64,000 nt of DNA from Cnuella takakiae (GTDB lineage: Bacteria; Bacteroidota; Bacteroidia; Chitinophagales; Chitinophagaceae). The notes under the pieces are model-generated. The model did no database searches. It was not told where the DNA came from and saw nothing but the letters and a program-made list of their open reading frames with translations. Position 1 is the first letter of the stretch, and every line of letters starts with the position of its first letter. This document shows, piece after piece, positions 18,159-28,569 of the stretch. The stretch is taken from assembly GCF_001953305.1 (NCBI RefSeq), contig NZ_MTFE01000010.1, positions 2,236,048 to 2,300,047 on the forward strand, in the 5' to 3' direction. The translations under genes and the position numbers were made by a program.

Positions 18159-20195
18159 ATGAAGACCAGACCTTCGGTGGTTATTGCCGCCTCATTGCTT
18201 TTGTTTGCTGCCTGCAAGAACAAGAATGCCGGACAGGGCACAGCCCGTCAGCCGGCTTTTGATGTTTCCGGTATCGACGCTACGGTTAAACCCGGTGATA
18301 ACTTCTTTTTATACGCCAACGGCAAATGGATGAAGGCCGCAAAGATACCTGATGACCAAAGCGGCTGGGGAAGTTTTTATACGCTGTACCAGGACAACCT
18401 GAAGCAACTGCATACCCTTTTGGAAGAAGCAGGCGCCAGCGGTGCTGAAAAGGGCACTACAGAGCAGAAGGTAGGTGATTACTACGCCAGCGGCATGGAT
18501 ACGCTTGCCATCGAAAAAGCAGGCCTGAAACCTATCCAGCCGCTACTGGCTAAAGTGGATGCCGTTTCAGATTACAAGCAGTTCATGAACCTGGTGCATG
18601 AAGGTTATACTACCGGTAATGGCGACCTGATGGGCTTCTATGTTTTTGCCGATGAAAAGAACAGCCGGATGAATATTCCGGTGTTTACCCAAACAGGCCT
18701 GAGCCTGCCGGAAAAAGATTATTACACCAAAGGCGACAGCGCCTCTGTAGCAGCCCGTAATGCGATGATCCGGTATGCATCCAAGTTGTTTGTACTTGCA
18801 GGGCAGGATACGGCTACAGCCGCAAAAAACGCACAGGCTGTTCTGGCATTGGAAACGGAAATTGCCAAATCGCACCGCAGCCCGGTAGAACTCCGCAACC
18901 CCCAGTTGAACTATAATAAAATGGCTGTTTCCGATTTGCACAAACAACAACCCAATATCAACTGGACTGGTTTCTTTAATACCATTGGGGCAAAGCCCGA
19001 TAGCGTGAATGTAGGGCAGCCTGATTATTTCGCTGCTCTTAACAACATGCTTCCGGGAAAACCCATTGAGCTATGGAAAACAAAGCTGAAATACGATTAC
19101 CTGCGCAATAGTGCCGGTTTGTTGCCCAAGTCTTTCCGGGATGCCAGCTTTGCCTTTAAACAAACTTTCAGCGGCCAGAAAGTGCAGGAAGACCGTTGGA
19201 AAACCATCGTGAATGCCGCCGACCAGGAAATGGGCGAGTTGTTGGGTCAACTGTATGTAAAAAAGCACTTTACCGAAGATGCCAAGAAGCGGATGGATGA
19301 ACTGGTAAGCAACCTGCAAAAAGCATTTGCCGCCCGTATCCAGAAACTGGATTGGATGAGTGATAGCACCAAGCAAAGGGCAAATGCTAAGCTCAATACC
19401 TTCCTGAAAAAAATTGGTTACCCCGAGAAGTGGAAGAACTATGACGATGTAACCATTGATCGCAATAGTTTTTACGCCAATGGAAAAGCATTGGCTGTTC
19501 ATGGGCAAAAAGAAATGATCGGCAAGATCGGAAAGCCGGTGGACCGCAGCGAGTGGATGATGAGCCCGCCTACGGTAAATGCATATTACAACCCTACCAA
19601 CAACGAGATCGTATTTCCGGCAGGTATCCTGCAATATCCATTCTTCAACCCCAATGCAGATGATGCTATCAACTACGGAGGTATCGGAATGGTAATCGGT
19701 CACGAGATGACGCATGGTTTCGATGACCAGGGCAGCCAGTACGATGCAGCAGGTAATTTGCAGAACTGGTGGACCAAGGAAGACAATGAGCGGTTCAAGG
19801 CCAAAACAGCAGCCGTGGTAAAGCAGTATAATGGGTATACCGTGTTCGACTCCCTTCATGTAAAAGGCGAGCTTACCCTTGGTGAAAACATTGCTGATAT
19901 CGGCGGACTTGCCATTGCCTGGGATGCATTCCAAATGACCGATCAGGCAAAGAGCAAGGATAAGATTGATGGCTTTACTCCTGACCAGCGGTTCTTCCTT
20001 GGCTTTGCGCAGGTATGGCGCCTGATCAATCGGGATGAAACCATGCGTATGCGCCTCAACGTTGACCCGCATTCCCCAGAGATGTTCCGGGTAAATGGCC
20101 CACTTGCCAACTTCGATCCTTTTTATACAGCCTTCAATGTAACAGAAGGAGACAAGCTTTATATCAAACCCGACCAAAGGGCAAGGATCTGGTAA
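18159..20195 (+). CDS. M13 family metallopeptidase (neprilysin-like), lipoprotein
   Basis: The 678-residue product begins with a lipoprotein signal, positive residues then LLLFAAC with the lipobox Cys near residue 20. Start chosen at MKTRPSVV (18159), just before this signal. The C-terminal catalytic part has zinc motif HEMTH at 515-519 and the third ligand Glu576 in ENIADIGG. N-terminal repeats GNFFLYANGKWM-type (DNFFLYANGKWM) are typical of M13. The enzyme would be tethered in the periplasm or on the outer membrane and cleave oligopeptides. It is followed by a terminator and appears monocistronic. It lies between rplL and rpoB, an unusual place. Confidence 0.93.
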   Translation: MKTRPSVVIAASLLLFAACKNKNAGQGTARQPAFDVSGIDATVKPGDNFFLYANGKWMKAAKIPDDQSGWGSFYTLYQDNLKQLHTLLEEAGASGAEKGTTEQKVGDYYASGMDTLAIEKAGLKPIQPLLAKVDAVSDYKQFMNLVHEGYTTGNGDLMGFYVFADEKNSRMNIPVFTQTGLSLPEKDYYTKGDSASVAARNAMIRYASKLFVLAGQDTATAAKNAQAVLALETEIAKSHRSPVELRNPQLNYNKMAVSDLHKQQPNINWTGFFNTIGAKPDSVNVGQPDYFAALNNMLPGKPIELWKTKLKYDYLRNSAGLLPKSFRDASFAFKQTFSGQKVQEDRWKTIVNAADQEMGELLGQLYVKKHFTEDAKKRMDELVSNLQKAFAARIQKLDWMSDSTKQRANAKLNTFLKKIGYPEKWKNYDDVTIDRNSFYANGKALAVHGQKEMIGKIGKPVDRSEWMMSPPTVNAYYNPTNNEIVFPAGILQYPFFNPNADDAINYGGIGMVIGHEMTHGFDDQGSQYDAAGNLQNWWTKEDNERFKAKTAAVVKQYNGYTVFDSLHVKGELTLGENIADIGGLAIAWDAFQMTDQAKSKDKIDGFTPDQRFFLGFAQVWRLINRDETMRMRLNVDPHSPEMFRVNGPLANFDPFYTAFNVTEGDKLYIKPDQRARIW

Positions 20196-20220
20196 GCCAC
20201 CAGATTGATATTTCGGTTAT

Positions 20221-20247
20221 AGGCCCGCGTTATTGCGGGCCTTTTTA
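20221..20247 (+). terminator. Intrinsic terminator after the M13 peptidase
   Basis: Stem AGGCCCGC/GCGGGCCT with a 6-nt loop is followed by a T run. Confidence 0.88.
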
Positions 20248-21207
20248 AATGGTAAAAGCGTGCAGCATAGCCACCTTTTATTTTTAAACAAGTTGCCTGG
20301 GTTAAGTGCAACAGGATATTGGAATGCACAGTTTTTACAATAGGTATGGTATTTTTTAGGGTTGCTTTTAGCTGTAGATGATATTTAGTTGCAGGAAGCT
20401 TATCTAAAATAAAAAGTGTCTACAGTGGTGATTCAAGAATTGCTATGCTCCAATACAATTACATCTGTTTTATTTGAATGCAAAATTCAGTAAGCGATGC
20501 CAGCCTGCCGAAATGAAAATTAAGGTGTTTGCAATTACTTAAGCCAAACAGTACTGCCTTTAAGTTATTACGCTTTTATAATAAATTTTAAAAGCGCTGC
20601 TCCATTTTAAGTTCAATCATAGGCGATTTGATGGTTTTTTGCTAGGTCTTATTTGTCTGCAAAATGAAACAATAGTAAAGCCATTTAAATCACGGCCTTT
20701 CCAACTCCAGGATGATAAAGCAAAAACTGGGGGAACGAAAACTTAAGTGATTAAAAGAGTTGAAGGTTTGCAACGTTGACTTACATGAATTCTAATAACA
20801 GGTATGACGGCTCTTATCTTTAATTTATTAATACCTGTGGAACATTTTGAAGTATGCTATTAATTGAGCGTGCTTGCAGAATGTGTATAATAGCAATTTC
20901 TTTCTTATCAGGTATGGGCTAGTTAATTGCAAGGGAGAAAATTTAGTTCATGCTAATTATTGGTTTAGGGCAATAAACATTTTGTTTTCCAATCGTTTGT
21001 TGCTTTTTATAACTGGTTTAAAAACCAAGTAGGCAGGTCTGGAATTATGGGTATTTGTAGTAAAAAGTAAGGTGTTTCAGGCTTTACCTAAAGCTGTTGC
21101 ATTTTGCTCAACCTGCAAATTAGTTATAGCGCATACTTACTGTTTTAAATCAATCGTTTATCCTTCGACGTTAGTTTGAAAAATTAAGTCTTGTTACCAA
21201 CTGTCAC
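20248..21207. other. 960-bp AT-rich gene-free stretch
   Basis: No frame of 60 codons exists on either strand and base composition is more AT-rich than the genes around it. I see scattered promoter-like boxes (for example TATCTTTA near 20817) and short hairpins, but no tRNA, no repeat family seen elsewhere and no recognisable gene remnant. Confidence 0.6.
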
Positions 21208-22140
21208 TTAGTCGAACTGCAAATATGGCAGTAGCTGTTCTAAGGCCTTTTCATCAAGGAGCATGAGCTGCTCCAGGTCTTTCTTACTCTTAATGGGGCC
21301 ATGTTGCTGGCGATAGGCAACGATGCTTTTTGCAACCTCCCATTTTATATAAGGGTGCGCGCTCAATTCTTCTTTTGATGCAGTATTAATTTTTATTTTA
21401 GAAAGTTGCGGGTCTGTTAGTTTCAATTTTGGTTTAATCTTCTGAAAGATTGAATCCTGGAGTCCATAGGTGGTACCAACCTGCTCGATGGATACAAAGC
21501 CGCCCAGTTTAGCCCGGAAGTTCACAATCCGGCTGGCCATTTTTGATCCTATGCCCGGCAGGGCGATCCATTCACTGGTGTCGGCAGTGTTTATATCGAT
21601 TGTTTTTGATGGGTACGTTTTTAGTTCATTATTGATTTCCCTTTTGGCAAATTCCGGCTGATCAGATGCATTTGTTTGAATTTTTATGTAAGGCGCCACT
21701 CTTTGATAAAAATTTTTAGGCAGGCCCCAGATTTTTTGCAGGTCCTCCTTCCTGTAAAATCTGCCGCCCTTATTCCGGTAATTGATGATGGTGCGGGCAG
21801 TACGTTCCCGCAGACCAAGACGCTTCCATCCTGCTTCATCCAAACTGTTTGGATCAAAGGGGAACAAGGAGCCTGCGTTTGGTTCAGGAGCCAAGGGAAC
21901 AGTTGCATCACCGAAACCACTTTCCGGGGCTGCACTTTGGTAACCGGCAACCCTGGATGAGTCGGTTTTGTCGAGCCAGCTTTTCAGGGAATCATCCAGG
22001 ATTATAGGCGGTGCGACTTTTTCCGGCACCAGGTAGGGAAGTATATATATTATTAAGATGAGGAGCACGAGGGTAAACGCCCCGATGCGGTCTTTCCGGC
22101 TAAAGGTGAGGTAGCCTGAAATAAAAGCCTTCCAATTCAT
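21208..22140 (-). CDS. Helix-hairpin-helix protein, ComEA-like
   Basis: The 310-residue protein has one N-terminal transmembrane segment (LVLLILIIYILPYLV, residues 24-38), a low-complexity linker, then three helix-hairpin-helix units: around residues 110-150, a central one with INTADTSEWIALPGIGSKMASRIV, and a third with INTASKEELSAHPYI near 255. This is the ComEA-type DNA-binding architecture. It would sit at the inner membrane with the domains in the periplasm. A role in DNA uptake is family-based inference; no other competence gene is in the window. Confidence 0.85.
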   Translation of the reverse strand: MNWKAFISGYLTFSRKDRIGAFTLVLLILIIYILPYLVPEKVAPPIILDDSLKSWLDKTDSSRVAGYQSAAPESGFGDATVPLAPEPNAGSLFPFDPNSLDEAGWKRLGLRERTARTIINYRNKGGRFYRKEDLQKIWGLPKNFYQRVAPYIKIQTNASDQPEFAKREINNELKTYPSKTIDINTADTSEWIALPGIGSKMASRIVNFRAKLGGFVSIEQVGTTYGLQDSIFQKIKPKLKLTDPQLSKIKINTASKEELSAHPYIKWEVAKSIVAYRQQHGPIKSKKDLEQLMLLDEKALEQLLPYLQFD

Positions 22141-22336
22141 AGTGCAGATTTAAGGATCGCAGATGATGGGGTGTAGGCGGGTGGCTTGGTAGGGACAGAT
22201 TGTTATAACGAAGCAGTGCAAGTGGGATGATCAATAATTTTACAAGAATGCTTTTTATATCCTAGACTATTTATCATCCACAATCCTTAATTTACTGTAA
22301 ATTTTTCTCCGGCACCATCTTTGTTGCCCCGAAACT

Positions 22337-22367
22337 CTTGTTGGTGTGGCTTATTTCCTTACTTTTG
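22337..22367 (+). promoter_or_regulatory. Promoter of rpoB
   Basis: A CTTG box (22337-22340) and TACTTTTG (22360-22367) are 19 bp apart. The resulting leader of about 150 nt contains the palindrome TTTTGGCCAAAA (22377-22388). The rest of the spacer from 22141 holds nothing I can name. Confidence 0.65.
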
Positions 22368-22522
22368 CCCTCCTAGTTTTGGCCAAAAACAATTTTGACG
22401 GTACATATTTTACGCTAAAGTGTTGACTTTCACCAGCTTTTGTACAGTGCTACAGGAGCAGGGGAGAGTTATCTGCGTATTGGAACGTACTTGTCTAAAA
22501 CTTTAAACCGGTATTATTTTAT

Positions 22523-25500
22523 ATGCCTGCAACAACAACGAATCAGCGGATCAACTTCGGTAAGATCGGCAAAATTGCCGACACGCCTGATCTGCTCGCC
22601 GTTCAGATCCAGTCGTTTAAAGAGTTCTTCCAGTTAGAGACAACTCCCGACAAGCGCAACAACGAAGGTCTGTTCCGTGTGTTCAAGGAAAATTTCCCGA
22701 TCACGGACACTCGTAACATCTTCGTACTGGAGTTCCTCGACTATTTTATTGATCCGCCCCGTTACACCATTGAAGAGTGTATGGAGCGTGGTCTGACCTA
22801 CGCTGTGCCCCTGAAAGCAAAACTGCGCCTGAGCTGTAATGACGAGGAGCACATCGACTTCCAAACCATTGTTCAGGACGTGTTCCTGGGCAATATCCCC
22901 TACATGACTCCCCGTGGTACCTTCGTGATCAATGGTGCGGAGCGTGTGGTGGTTTCCCAGCTTCACCGTTCCCCGGGTGTGTTCTTTGGCCAGTCTGTAC
23001 ACCCCAACGGTACGAAGATCTATTCTGCCCGTGTGATTCCTTTCAAAGGCGCATGGATGGAATTCGCTACCGACATCAACAACGTAATGTATGCGTACAT
23101 CGACCGTAAGAAGAAATTCCCGGTTACTACGCTGCTGCGTTCCATTGGTTTCGAAACCGATAAAGATATCCTCGAACTCTTCGGCATGGCCGACGAGGTG
23201 AAAGGAGAGAAGAAGGCCCTGCAGGAGCATGTAGGCAAGCGCCTCGCTGCCCGTGTACTCCGCAGCTGGGTTGAAGACTTCGTAGATGAGGACACCGGTG
23301 AGGTGGTATCGATTGAGCGTAACGAAGTGGTACTGGAGCGTGACTCCATCCTCGACGAAGAAGCCATCGATATGATCTCCGACATGGACGTTAAGTCGGT
23401 GTTCCTGCAGCGCGAAGACGTAGGTGGTGACTATGCCATCATCTACAATACCCTGAACAAGGATACTTCCAACTCCGAGCTGGAAGCCGTACAGGTGATC
23501 TACCGCCAGCTGCGCGGTGCCGATGCGCCTGATAACGAAACAGCCCGTGGTATCATCGACAAGCTGTTCTTCTCCGACAAGCGTTACGACCTCGGCGAAG
23601 TTGGTCGCTACAAGATTAACCGCAAGCTGAACCTGAACGCCAAGCTGGAGCAGAAGACCCTGACGAAGGAAGACATTATCGAGATCATCAAGTACCTCGT
23701 ACGCCTCACCAACGGTAAGGCCGAGATCGATGACATTGATCACCTGTCCAACCGCCGGGTACGTACCGTAGGTGAGCAGTTGTATGCGCAGTTCGGTGTA
23801 GGTCTGGCCCGTATGGCCCGTACCATCCGTGAGCGTATGAACGTGCGTGACAACGAGGTATTTACCCCCGTTGACCTGATCAATGCCCGTACGCTGTCTT
23901 CGGTGATCAATTCCTTCTTTGGTACCAGCCAGTTGTCGCAGTTCCTCGACCAAACCAACCCCCTGAGTGAGATCACGCACAAGCGTCGTATCTCCGCACT
24001 CGGGCCTGGTGGTTTGAGCCGCGAACGTGCCGGCTTCGAGGTGCGTGACGTACACTACAGCCATTACGGTCGCCTGTGTACCATCGAAACTCCAGAAGGT
24101 CCCAACATCGGTCTGATCTCTACCCTCTGTGTTCACGCCGCCATCAACGAGATGGGCTTTATTGAAACGCCTTACCGTAAAGTAAAAGACGGTCGCGTAG
24201 ATATGAAGGAACTCACCTTCCTGTCGGCAGAAGAAGAAGACAACGCCAAGATCGCCCAGGCCAACGTGCCTTTGAACGAGAAAGGCGAGTTCGTAGAAGA
24301 TCGCATCGTTAGCCGTGAAACCGGTGACTTCCCGATCCTGGACAAAGGTGAGGTAGAATATATGGACGTTGCCCCCAACCAGATCGTAGGTCTGTCGGCA
24401 TCGCTGATTCCGTTCCTGGAGCACGATGACGCCAACCGCGCACTGATGGGATCGAACATGCAACGTCAGGCGGTACCCCTGCTGCGTCCCGACGTACCCA
24501 TCGTTGGTACCGGTCTGGAAGGCAAGGCTGCCCGCGATGCCCGTATCCAGATCCACTCTGAAGGTGAGGGTGTGGTGGAGTTTGTGGATGCCAACGAAAT
24601 TCATGTTCGTTACAACCGCAACTCCGACCAGCGCCTGGTATCATTCGAGGAAGATCTGAAGATCTACCGTTTGACCAAGTTTATCAAAACCAACCAGGAA
24701 ACTTCCATCAACCTGAAGCCCGCCGTGAAGAAAGGCCAGAAGGTGGTAGAAGGCGACTTCCTTACCGAAGGTTACGCAACCAAGGATGGTGAACTGGCAC
24801 TGGGTAAAAACCTGAAAGTGGCCTTCATGCCTTGGAAAGGTTACAACTTCGAGGATGCCATCGTAATCTCCGAGCGTGTAGTTAAAGAAGACATGTTCAC
24901 TTCGGTGCACATTTCCGAATACGAACTGGAAGTACGCGACACCAAGCTGGGTGAAGAAGAACTGACCCCTGATATTCCCAACGTATCGGAAGATGCGACC
25001 AAAGACCTGGACGAGAACGGTATCATCCGGATTGGTGCCCAGATCAAGGAAGGCGATATCATGATCGGTAAGATCACCCCCAAAGGTGAATCTGATCCTA
25101 CGCCTGAAGAGAAGTTGCTCCGCGCCATCTTCGGCGACAAAGCCGGTGATGCCAAAGACGCTTCGCTGAAAGCACCCAACGGTGTGGAAGGTGTGGTGAT
25201 CAACAAGAAGCTGTTCCAGCGTGCAAAAAAAGATAAGAACGCCAAAGTGCGTGAGAAAGCGGCCATCGAAAAGCTGGAGCGCATCCACGAGAAAAACGTT
25301 CAGGACCTCATGGACGTGCTGCTCGACAAACTGCTGACCCTGTTGAAAGACAAGGCTAGCCAGGGCGTAAGCAACAACTTCGGTGAAGTGCTGATTGGCA
25401 AAGGCGCCAAGTTTACCCAAAAGAACCTGGCCCAGATCGATTACCAGAATGTGAACCCCCTGGGTTGGAGCGGTGATGCCAAGGTTGACGAGCAGATCAA

Positions 25501-26326
25501 CATCCTGCTGCACAACTACAACATCAAGTACAACGAAGAGCTGGGTCGTTACAAGCGTGAGAAGTTCAACATCTCCATTGGTGACGAACTGCCTGCAGGT
25601 GTACTGAAACTGGCTAAAGTATACATCGCCGTTAAGCGTAAGCTGAAGGTGGGTGATAAGATGGCCGGTCGCCACGGTAACAAAGGTATCGTAGCCAAAA
25701 TTGTACGTGCCGAAGACATGCCGTTCCTGGAGAATGGTGAGCCCGTGGACATTGTACTGAACCCGCTGGGTGTACCTTCCCGTATGAACCTCGGACAGAT
25801 ATATGAGACTGTGCTGGGTTGGGCAGGTATGAACCTGGGTACCAAGTTTGCCACGCCGATCTTCGACGGTGCTTCTACCGAAGACATCGCCCAGTTCTGC
25901 GAGCAGGCCGGTATCCCGATGTTCGGTCACACTTATCTCTATGATGGTGAAACCGGTGAGCGCTTCCACCAGAAGGCTACCGTTGGTGTGATCTACATGA
26001 TCAAACTGCACCACATGGTGGATGACAAGATGCACGCCCGTTCGATCGGACCATACTCGCTCATCACGCAACAGCCCCTGGGTGGTAAAGCCCAGTTCGG
26101 TGGTCAGCGTTTCGGTGAGATGGAGGTGTGGGCACTCGAGGCCTACGGTGCATCCAACATCCTGCAGGAACTGCTTACCATTAAGTCGGATGACATCATC
26201 GGTCGCGCTAAGACTTATGAGGCCATCGTTAAAGGAGAGAACGTTCCCCGTGCCGGTCTGCCCGAGTCGTTCAACGTACTCGTGCACGAACTGCGCGGTC
26301 TGGGTCTGGACCTCAAGTTTGAATAA
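22523..26326 (+). CDS. rpoB: DNA-directed RNA polymerase subunit beta
   Basis: The 1267-residue product is a complete beta subunit: N-terminal lobe, the rifampicin-pocket region with [23 protein letters not shown], the fork loop [26 protein letters not shown], and the C-terminal clamp region with [18 protein letters not shown]. It forms the catalytic core with beta-prime. It has its own promoter and terminator, and rpoC does not follow; rpoC lies 33 kb away. Upstream is the divergent helix-hairpin-helix gene. Confidence 0.98.
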   Translation: MPATTTNQRINFGKIGKIADTPDLLAVQIQSFKEFFQLETTPDKRNNEGLFRVFKENFPITDTRNIFVLEFLDYFIDPPRYTIEECMERGLTYAVPLKAKLRLSCNDEEHIDFQTIVQDVFLGNIPYMTPRGTFVINGAERVVVSQLHRSPGVFFGQSVHPNGTKIYSARVIPFKGAWMEFATDINNVMYAYIDRKKKFPVTTLLRSIGFETDKDILELFGMADEVKGEKKALQEHVGKRLAARVLRSWVEDFVDEDTGEVVSIERNEVVLERDSILDEEAIDMISDMDVKSVFLQREDVGGDYAIIYNTLNKDTSNSELEAVQVIYRQLRGADAPDNETARGIIDKLFFSDKRYDLGEVGRYKINRKLNLNAKLEQKTLTKEDIIEIIKYLVRLTNGKAEIDDIDHLSNRRVRTVGEQLYAQFGVGLARMARTIRERMNVRDNEVFTPVDLINARTLSSVINSFFGTSQLSQFLDQTNPLSEITHKRRISALGPGGLSRERAGFEVRDVHYSHYGRLCTIETPEGPNIGLISTLCVHAAINEMGFIETPYRKVKDGRVDMKELTFLSAEEEDNAKIAQANVPLNEKGEFVEDRIVSRETGDFPILDKGEVEYMDVAPNQIVGLSASLIPFLEHDDANRALMGSNMQRQAVPLLRPDVPIVGTGLEGKAARDARIQIHSEGEGVVEFVDANEIHVRYNRNSDQRLVSFEEDLKIYRLTKFIKTNQETSINLKPAVKKGQKVVEGDFLTEGYATKDGELALGKNLKVAFMPWKGYNFEDAIVISERVVKEDMFTSVHISEYELEVRDTKLGEEELTPDIPNVSEDATKDLDENGIIRIGAQIKEGDIMIGKITPKGESDPTPEEKLLRAIFGDKAGDAKDASLKAPNGVEGVVINKKLFQRAKKDKNAKVREKAAIEKLERIHEKNVQDLMDVLLDKLLTLLKDKASQGVSNNFGEVLIGKGAKFTQKNLAQIDYQNVNPLGWSGDAKVDEQINILLHNYNIKYNEELGRYKREKFNISIGDELPAGVLKLAKVYIAVKRKLKVGDKMAGRHGNKGIVAKIVRAEDMPFLENGEPVDIVLNPLGVPSRMNLGQIYETVLGWAGMNLGTKFATPIFDGASTEDIAQFCEQAGIPMFGHTYLYDGETGERFHQKATVGVIYMIKLHHMVDDKMHARSIGPYSLITQQPLGGKAQFGGQRFGEMEVWALEAYGASNILQELLTIKSDDIIGRAKTYEAIVKGENVPRAGLPESFNVLVHELRGLGLDLKFE

Positions 26327-26348
26327 GCAAACTTTTATACATGCAAAG

Positions 26349-26376
26349 AGCCGTTCCGAAAGGAGCGGCTTTTTTG
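26349..26376 (+). terminator. Intrinsic terminator after rpoB
   Basis: AGCCGTTCC pairs with GGAGCGGCT around a GAAA tetraloop, followed by a T run 22 nt after the rpoB stop. It shows that rpoB ends its own transcript. Confidence 0.88.
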
Positions 26377-26383
26377 TTTTGTT

Positions 26384-26445
26384 TCTCGCAAAGGTGCTAA
26401 GGTGCAAAGGATTTCTCGCAACGACGCAAAGGGGCAACGACGGAT
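26384..26445. repeat. Repeat element related to family F
   Basis: TCTCGCAAAGGTGCTAAGGT followed by TCTCGCAACGACGCAAAGGG is a direct, partly degenerate duplication. Its vocabulary resembles one arm of the family F element at 41042. Confidence 0.45.
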
Positions 26446-26608
26446 GTTGATTACGATTGCCGACTAACAGGTATTTGTCTTGCCGACGTATGTTGGCATC
26501 TCCTGCAATAATTAACCATGTTAGATATAGAGGGTGGTAAAATCAATGCGGCTTTTAATTAAGCTGAATACTATTTCACCATCTGGAAAACAGAGTAATC
26601 AGAGGTTG

Positions 26609-27880
26609 CTATTCTTTCTTCCCTGGCTGGTTTTGCCCTTTGGACTTAGGCTTCCGGGTAAATTGGGCTTCCACCTTTTGCATTACCGGCGTTGCAGTAA
26701 AGCCATGCACCAGGATGGATAATAAAACCACAAAGGCCCCAATGGACCATAGTTCCTTTTGCCCGGTAAAATGCACCTCATTAAGTGCAAAGGCCAGGTA
26801 GAAAAAGGAGCCGATGCCTTTGATGCCAAAAAAAGAAATGGCCATTTTTTCTTTTCGGTGTGGTTTGGTACCAATCAACCCGATTAGGCCGGTGAGCGGG
26901 CGGATAAGCAACACAAAGGCAAACCCAAACAAGGCCATTTGCCAGCTCAGGTTATTAAGAATGCCCATTACAAGGCTGCCGCCAAAAAGAATCAGCACGA
27001 TGGCCACAAGTGCCCGTTCCACCTGGTCGCTGAATTCGTGGAGCTTGGTGTGGTACTGGTGGTGCATCTCTGAATTGCGCAGGGTGATGGCTGCAACAAA
27101 AACGGCCATAAAGCCATAACCATGTATCATCTCTGTTAAGCCATACACTAGCAAAGTGGCCGATGTGGCCACAAAGCCATCCTGCATATCCAGTATGCCT
27201 TTTTTCTCCGAGAAGTTGAACAGCAGGTAGGCAAGTAGTTTGCCCAACAAAAATCCCAACCCTACCCCGGCAGCAATGCGGTACAAAAGGTCGTAACCTA
27301 TCCAGTGGCTCCAAAGACTTCCTTCTGTTTGGGTAGAAGCTAAGGCAATTGCAAGCCAGGTAAAAGGGAAGGCGGTACCATCGTTCATGCCTGCTTCAGC
27401 CGTGAGGGAAAATTTTACATTATCCTGGGTGCCTTCCAGCGGAGGACCTACCTGTACATCGGAGGCCAGTACAGGATCGGTGGGCGCCAATGCCGCTCCC
27501 AGCAGGAGAGCCGATGGCGGATCGAGGCCAAGCAGGTATATCCCGATTGCCATCACACCAAAAATGGATAGCAGCATGGTAATACTCACCAGCCGGAAGG
27601 GCACAGCCCAACGTTTAAAGGAAAAAGGCGTATCGATCTTTAAGCCGGTTCCCATCAGCGAAATGATCACAACCAATTCTGTTAGGTGTACGGTCAGTTC
27701 GCTTTCGGATAAGGGGTCGGGGAGGGGCAGCAGCCAGCCAAAGGCCAGGTAGATGATCATGCCCAGGAGCACATACAGGATGGCGTAGGAAATGCGGGTG
27801 CGTTTGGAAAGTGCAGGCATCCAGGCCATGCCTAATGCCGCAAAACCAATAAGGGTGATGATGATGATATAACTGCTCAT
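26609..27880 (-). CDS. Cation:proton antiporter, CPA1-type
   Basis: The 423-residue membrane protein has about twelve hydrophobic segments and the CPA1 ion-site motifs LAPTDPVLASDVQVG (near residue 145) and TAEAGMNDGTAFPF, with the conserved Asp residues. It probably exchanges Na+ or K+ for protons at the inner membrane. I start at MSSYIIII (27880) rather than the frame's first ATG at 27910. It is a single gene between rpoB and a divergent Dabb-domain gene. The ion specificity cannot be read. Confidence 0.88.
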   Translation of the reverse strand: MSSYIIIITLIGFAALGMAWMPALSKRTRISYAILYVLLGMIIYLAFGWLLPLPDPLSESELTVHLTELVVIISLMGTGLKIDTPFSFKRWAVPFRLVSITMLLSIFGVMAIGIYLLGLDPPSALLLGAALAPTDPVLASDVQVGPPLEGTQDNVKFSLTAEAGMNDGTAFPFTWLAIALASTQTEGSLWSHWIGYDLLYRIAAGVGLGFLLGKLLAYLLFNFSEKKGILDMQDGFVATSATLLVYGLTEMIHGYGFMAVFVAAITLRNSEMHHQYHTKLHEFSDQVERALVAIVLILFGGSLVMGILNNLSWQMALFGFAFVLLIRPLTGLIGLIGTKPHRKEKMAISFFGIKGIGSFFYLAFALNEVHFTGQKELWSIGAFVVLLSILVHGFTATPVMQKVEAQFTRKPKSKGQNQPGKKE

Positions 27881-28082
27881 ACGAACGGTGCTGCCCCATT
27901 GATACAACAATGGTGCCTTCTAAAATCCTTATTCCCGCATCTATCCTTCGCATGATTTATGTACCGGTGCTATAGTTTACTGCTTAACAGAAGTACTGGG
28001 AAACCAACGCCGACTCATCTTAGTCGCAATGGATGGGCAAACGGCATAATGCCTTATTTTTAAGGCAAAACTCCCCTCACCA

Positions 28083-28490
28083 ATGCAACAAAACCGACGA
28101 AAGTTTTTGTCCAATGCAGCCTTAACCGTTGCCGCCGCAGGTGCAGCATCGCTGCCCGTACAAGCTGCACAAACTCCCGCCAAAGCTGGCTTTATTCACC
28201 ATGTATATTTTTGGCTGAAGAACCCGGAAAGCAAAGAAGATAAGGCCAAATTGCTGGAAGGCCTGCGCACCTTGTCGAAAGTAAAGACCATTCAAAATTT
28301 CTATATCGGCCAGCCGGCTGACACCAACCGCGATGTGATCGATCGTTCCTATGCGGTATCCTGGTTGTTGTTTTTTGCCAACAAAGCCGACCAGGACAGC
28401 TACCAGGTTGATCCTGTTCACCTGGATTTTGTAAAAAACTATAGCCACCTGTGGCAAAGAGTAGTGGTATATGATTCGGTAGATGTATAA
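28083..28490 (+). CDS. Dabb-domain protein with Tat-like signal peptide
   Basis: The 135-residue product opens with NRRKFLSNAALTVAAAG, a twin-arginine-type signal ending at a likely AXA site (VQAAQ). The remainder fits the stress-responsive alpha/beta barrel (Dabb) fold: FIHHVYFWLKNPESKED, a helix, then NRDVIDRSYAVSWLLFFANK and a C-terminal HLDFVKNY. Dabb proteins are small dimeric barrels of mostly unknown function. Export by Tat is unusual enough to note. It converges with thrC, and two perfect hairpins fill the 77-nt gap. Confidence 0.8.
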   Translation: MQQNRRKFLSNAALTVAAAGAASLPVQAAQTPAKAGFIHHVYFWLKNPESKEDKAKLLEGLRTLSKVKTIQNFYIGQPADTNRDVIDRSYAVSWLLFFANKADQDSYQVDPVHLDFVKNYSHLWQRVVVYDSVDV

Positions 28491-28497
28491 ATAAAAA

Positions 28498-28528
28498 AAC
28501 CTTGAAGGTTTAGGAATCCTTCAAGGTT
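28498..28528. repeat. Inverted-repeat element, family G copy 1
   Basis: Perfect 11-bp arms AACCTTGAAGG/CCTTCAAGGTT enclose a 9-nt loop TTTAGGAAT, 7 nt after the Dabb stop. Family G recurs at 36454 and 48331. Confidence 0.85.
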
Positions 28529-28536
28529 GGAGCAAC

Positions 28537-28569
28537 AGATCTTCCATCTCTTTAAGAGATGGAAGATCT
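28537..28569. repeat. Inverted-repeat element, family H copy 1
   Basis: A 33-nt perfect hairpin: 16-bp arms AGATCTTCCATCTCTT and AAGAGATGGAAGATCT around one base. It overlaps two bases of the thrC stop codon. A second copy at 49078 has the same arms and a different loop. Confidence 0.9.

Noticed and set aside
22634..26437. Long minus-strand open frames of 656 and 598 codons
   Set aside because: They are exactly antisense to rpoB and have no recognisable motifs; high codon bias of rpoB keeps the opposite strand open.
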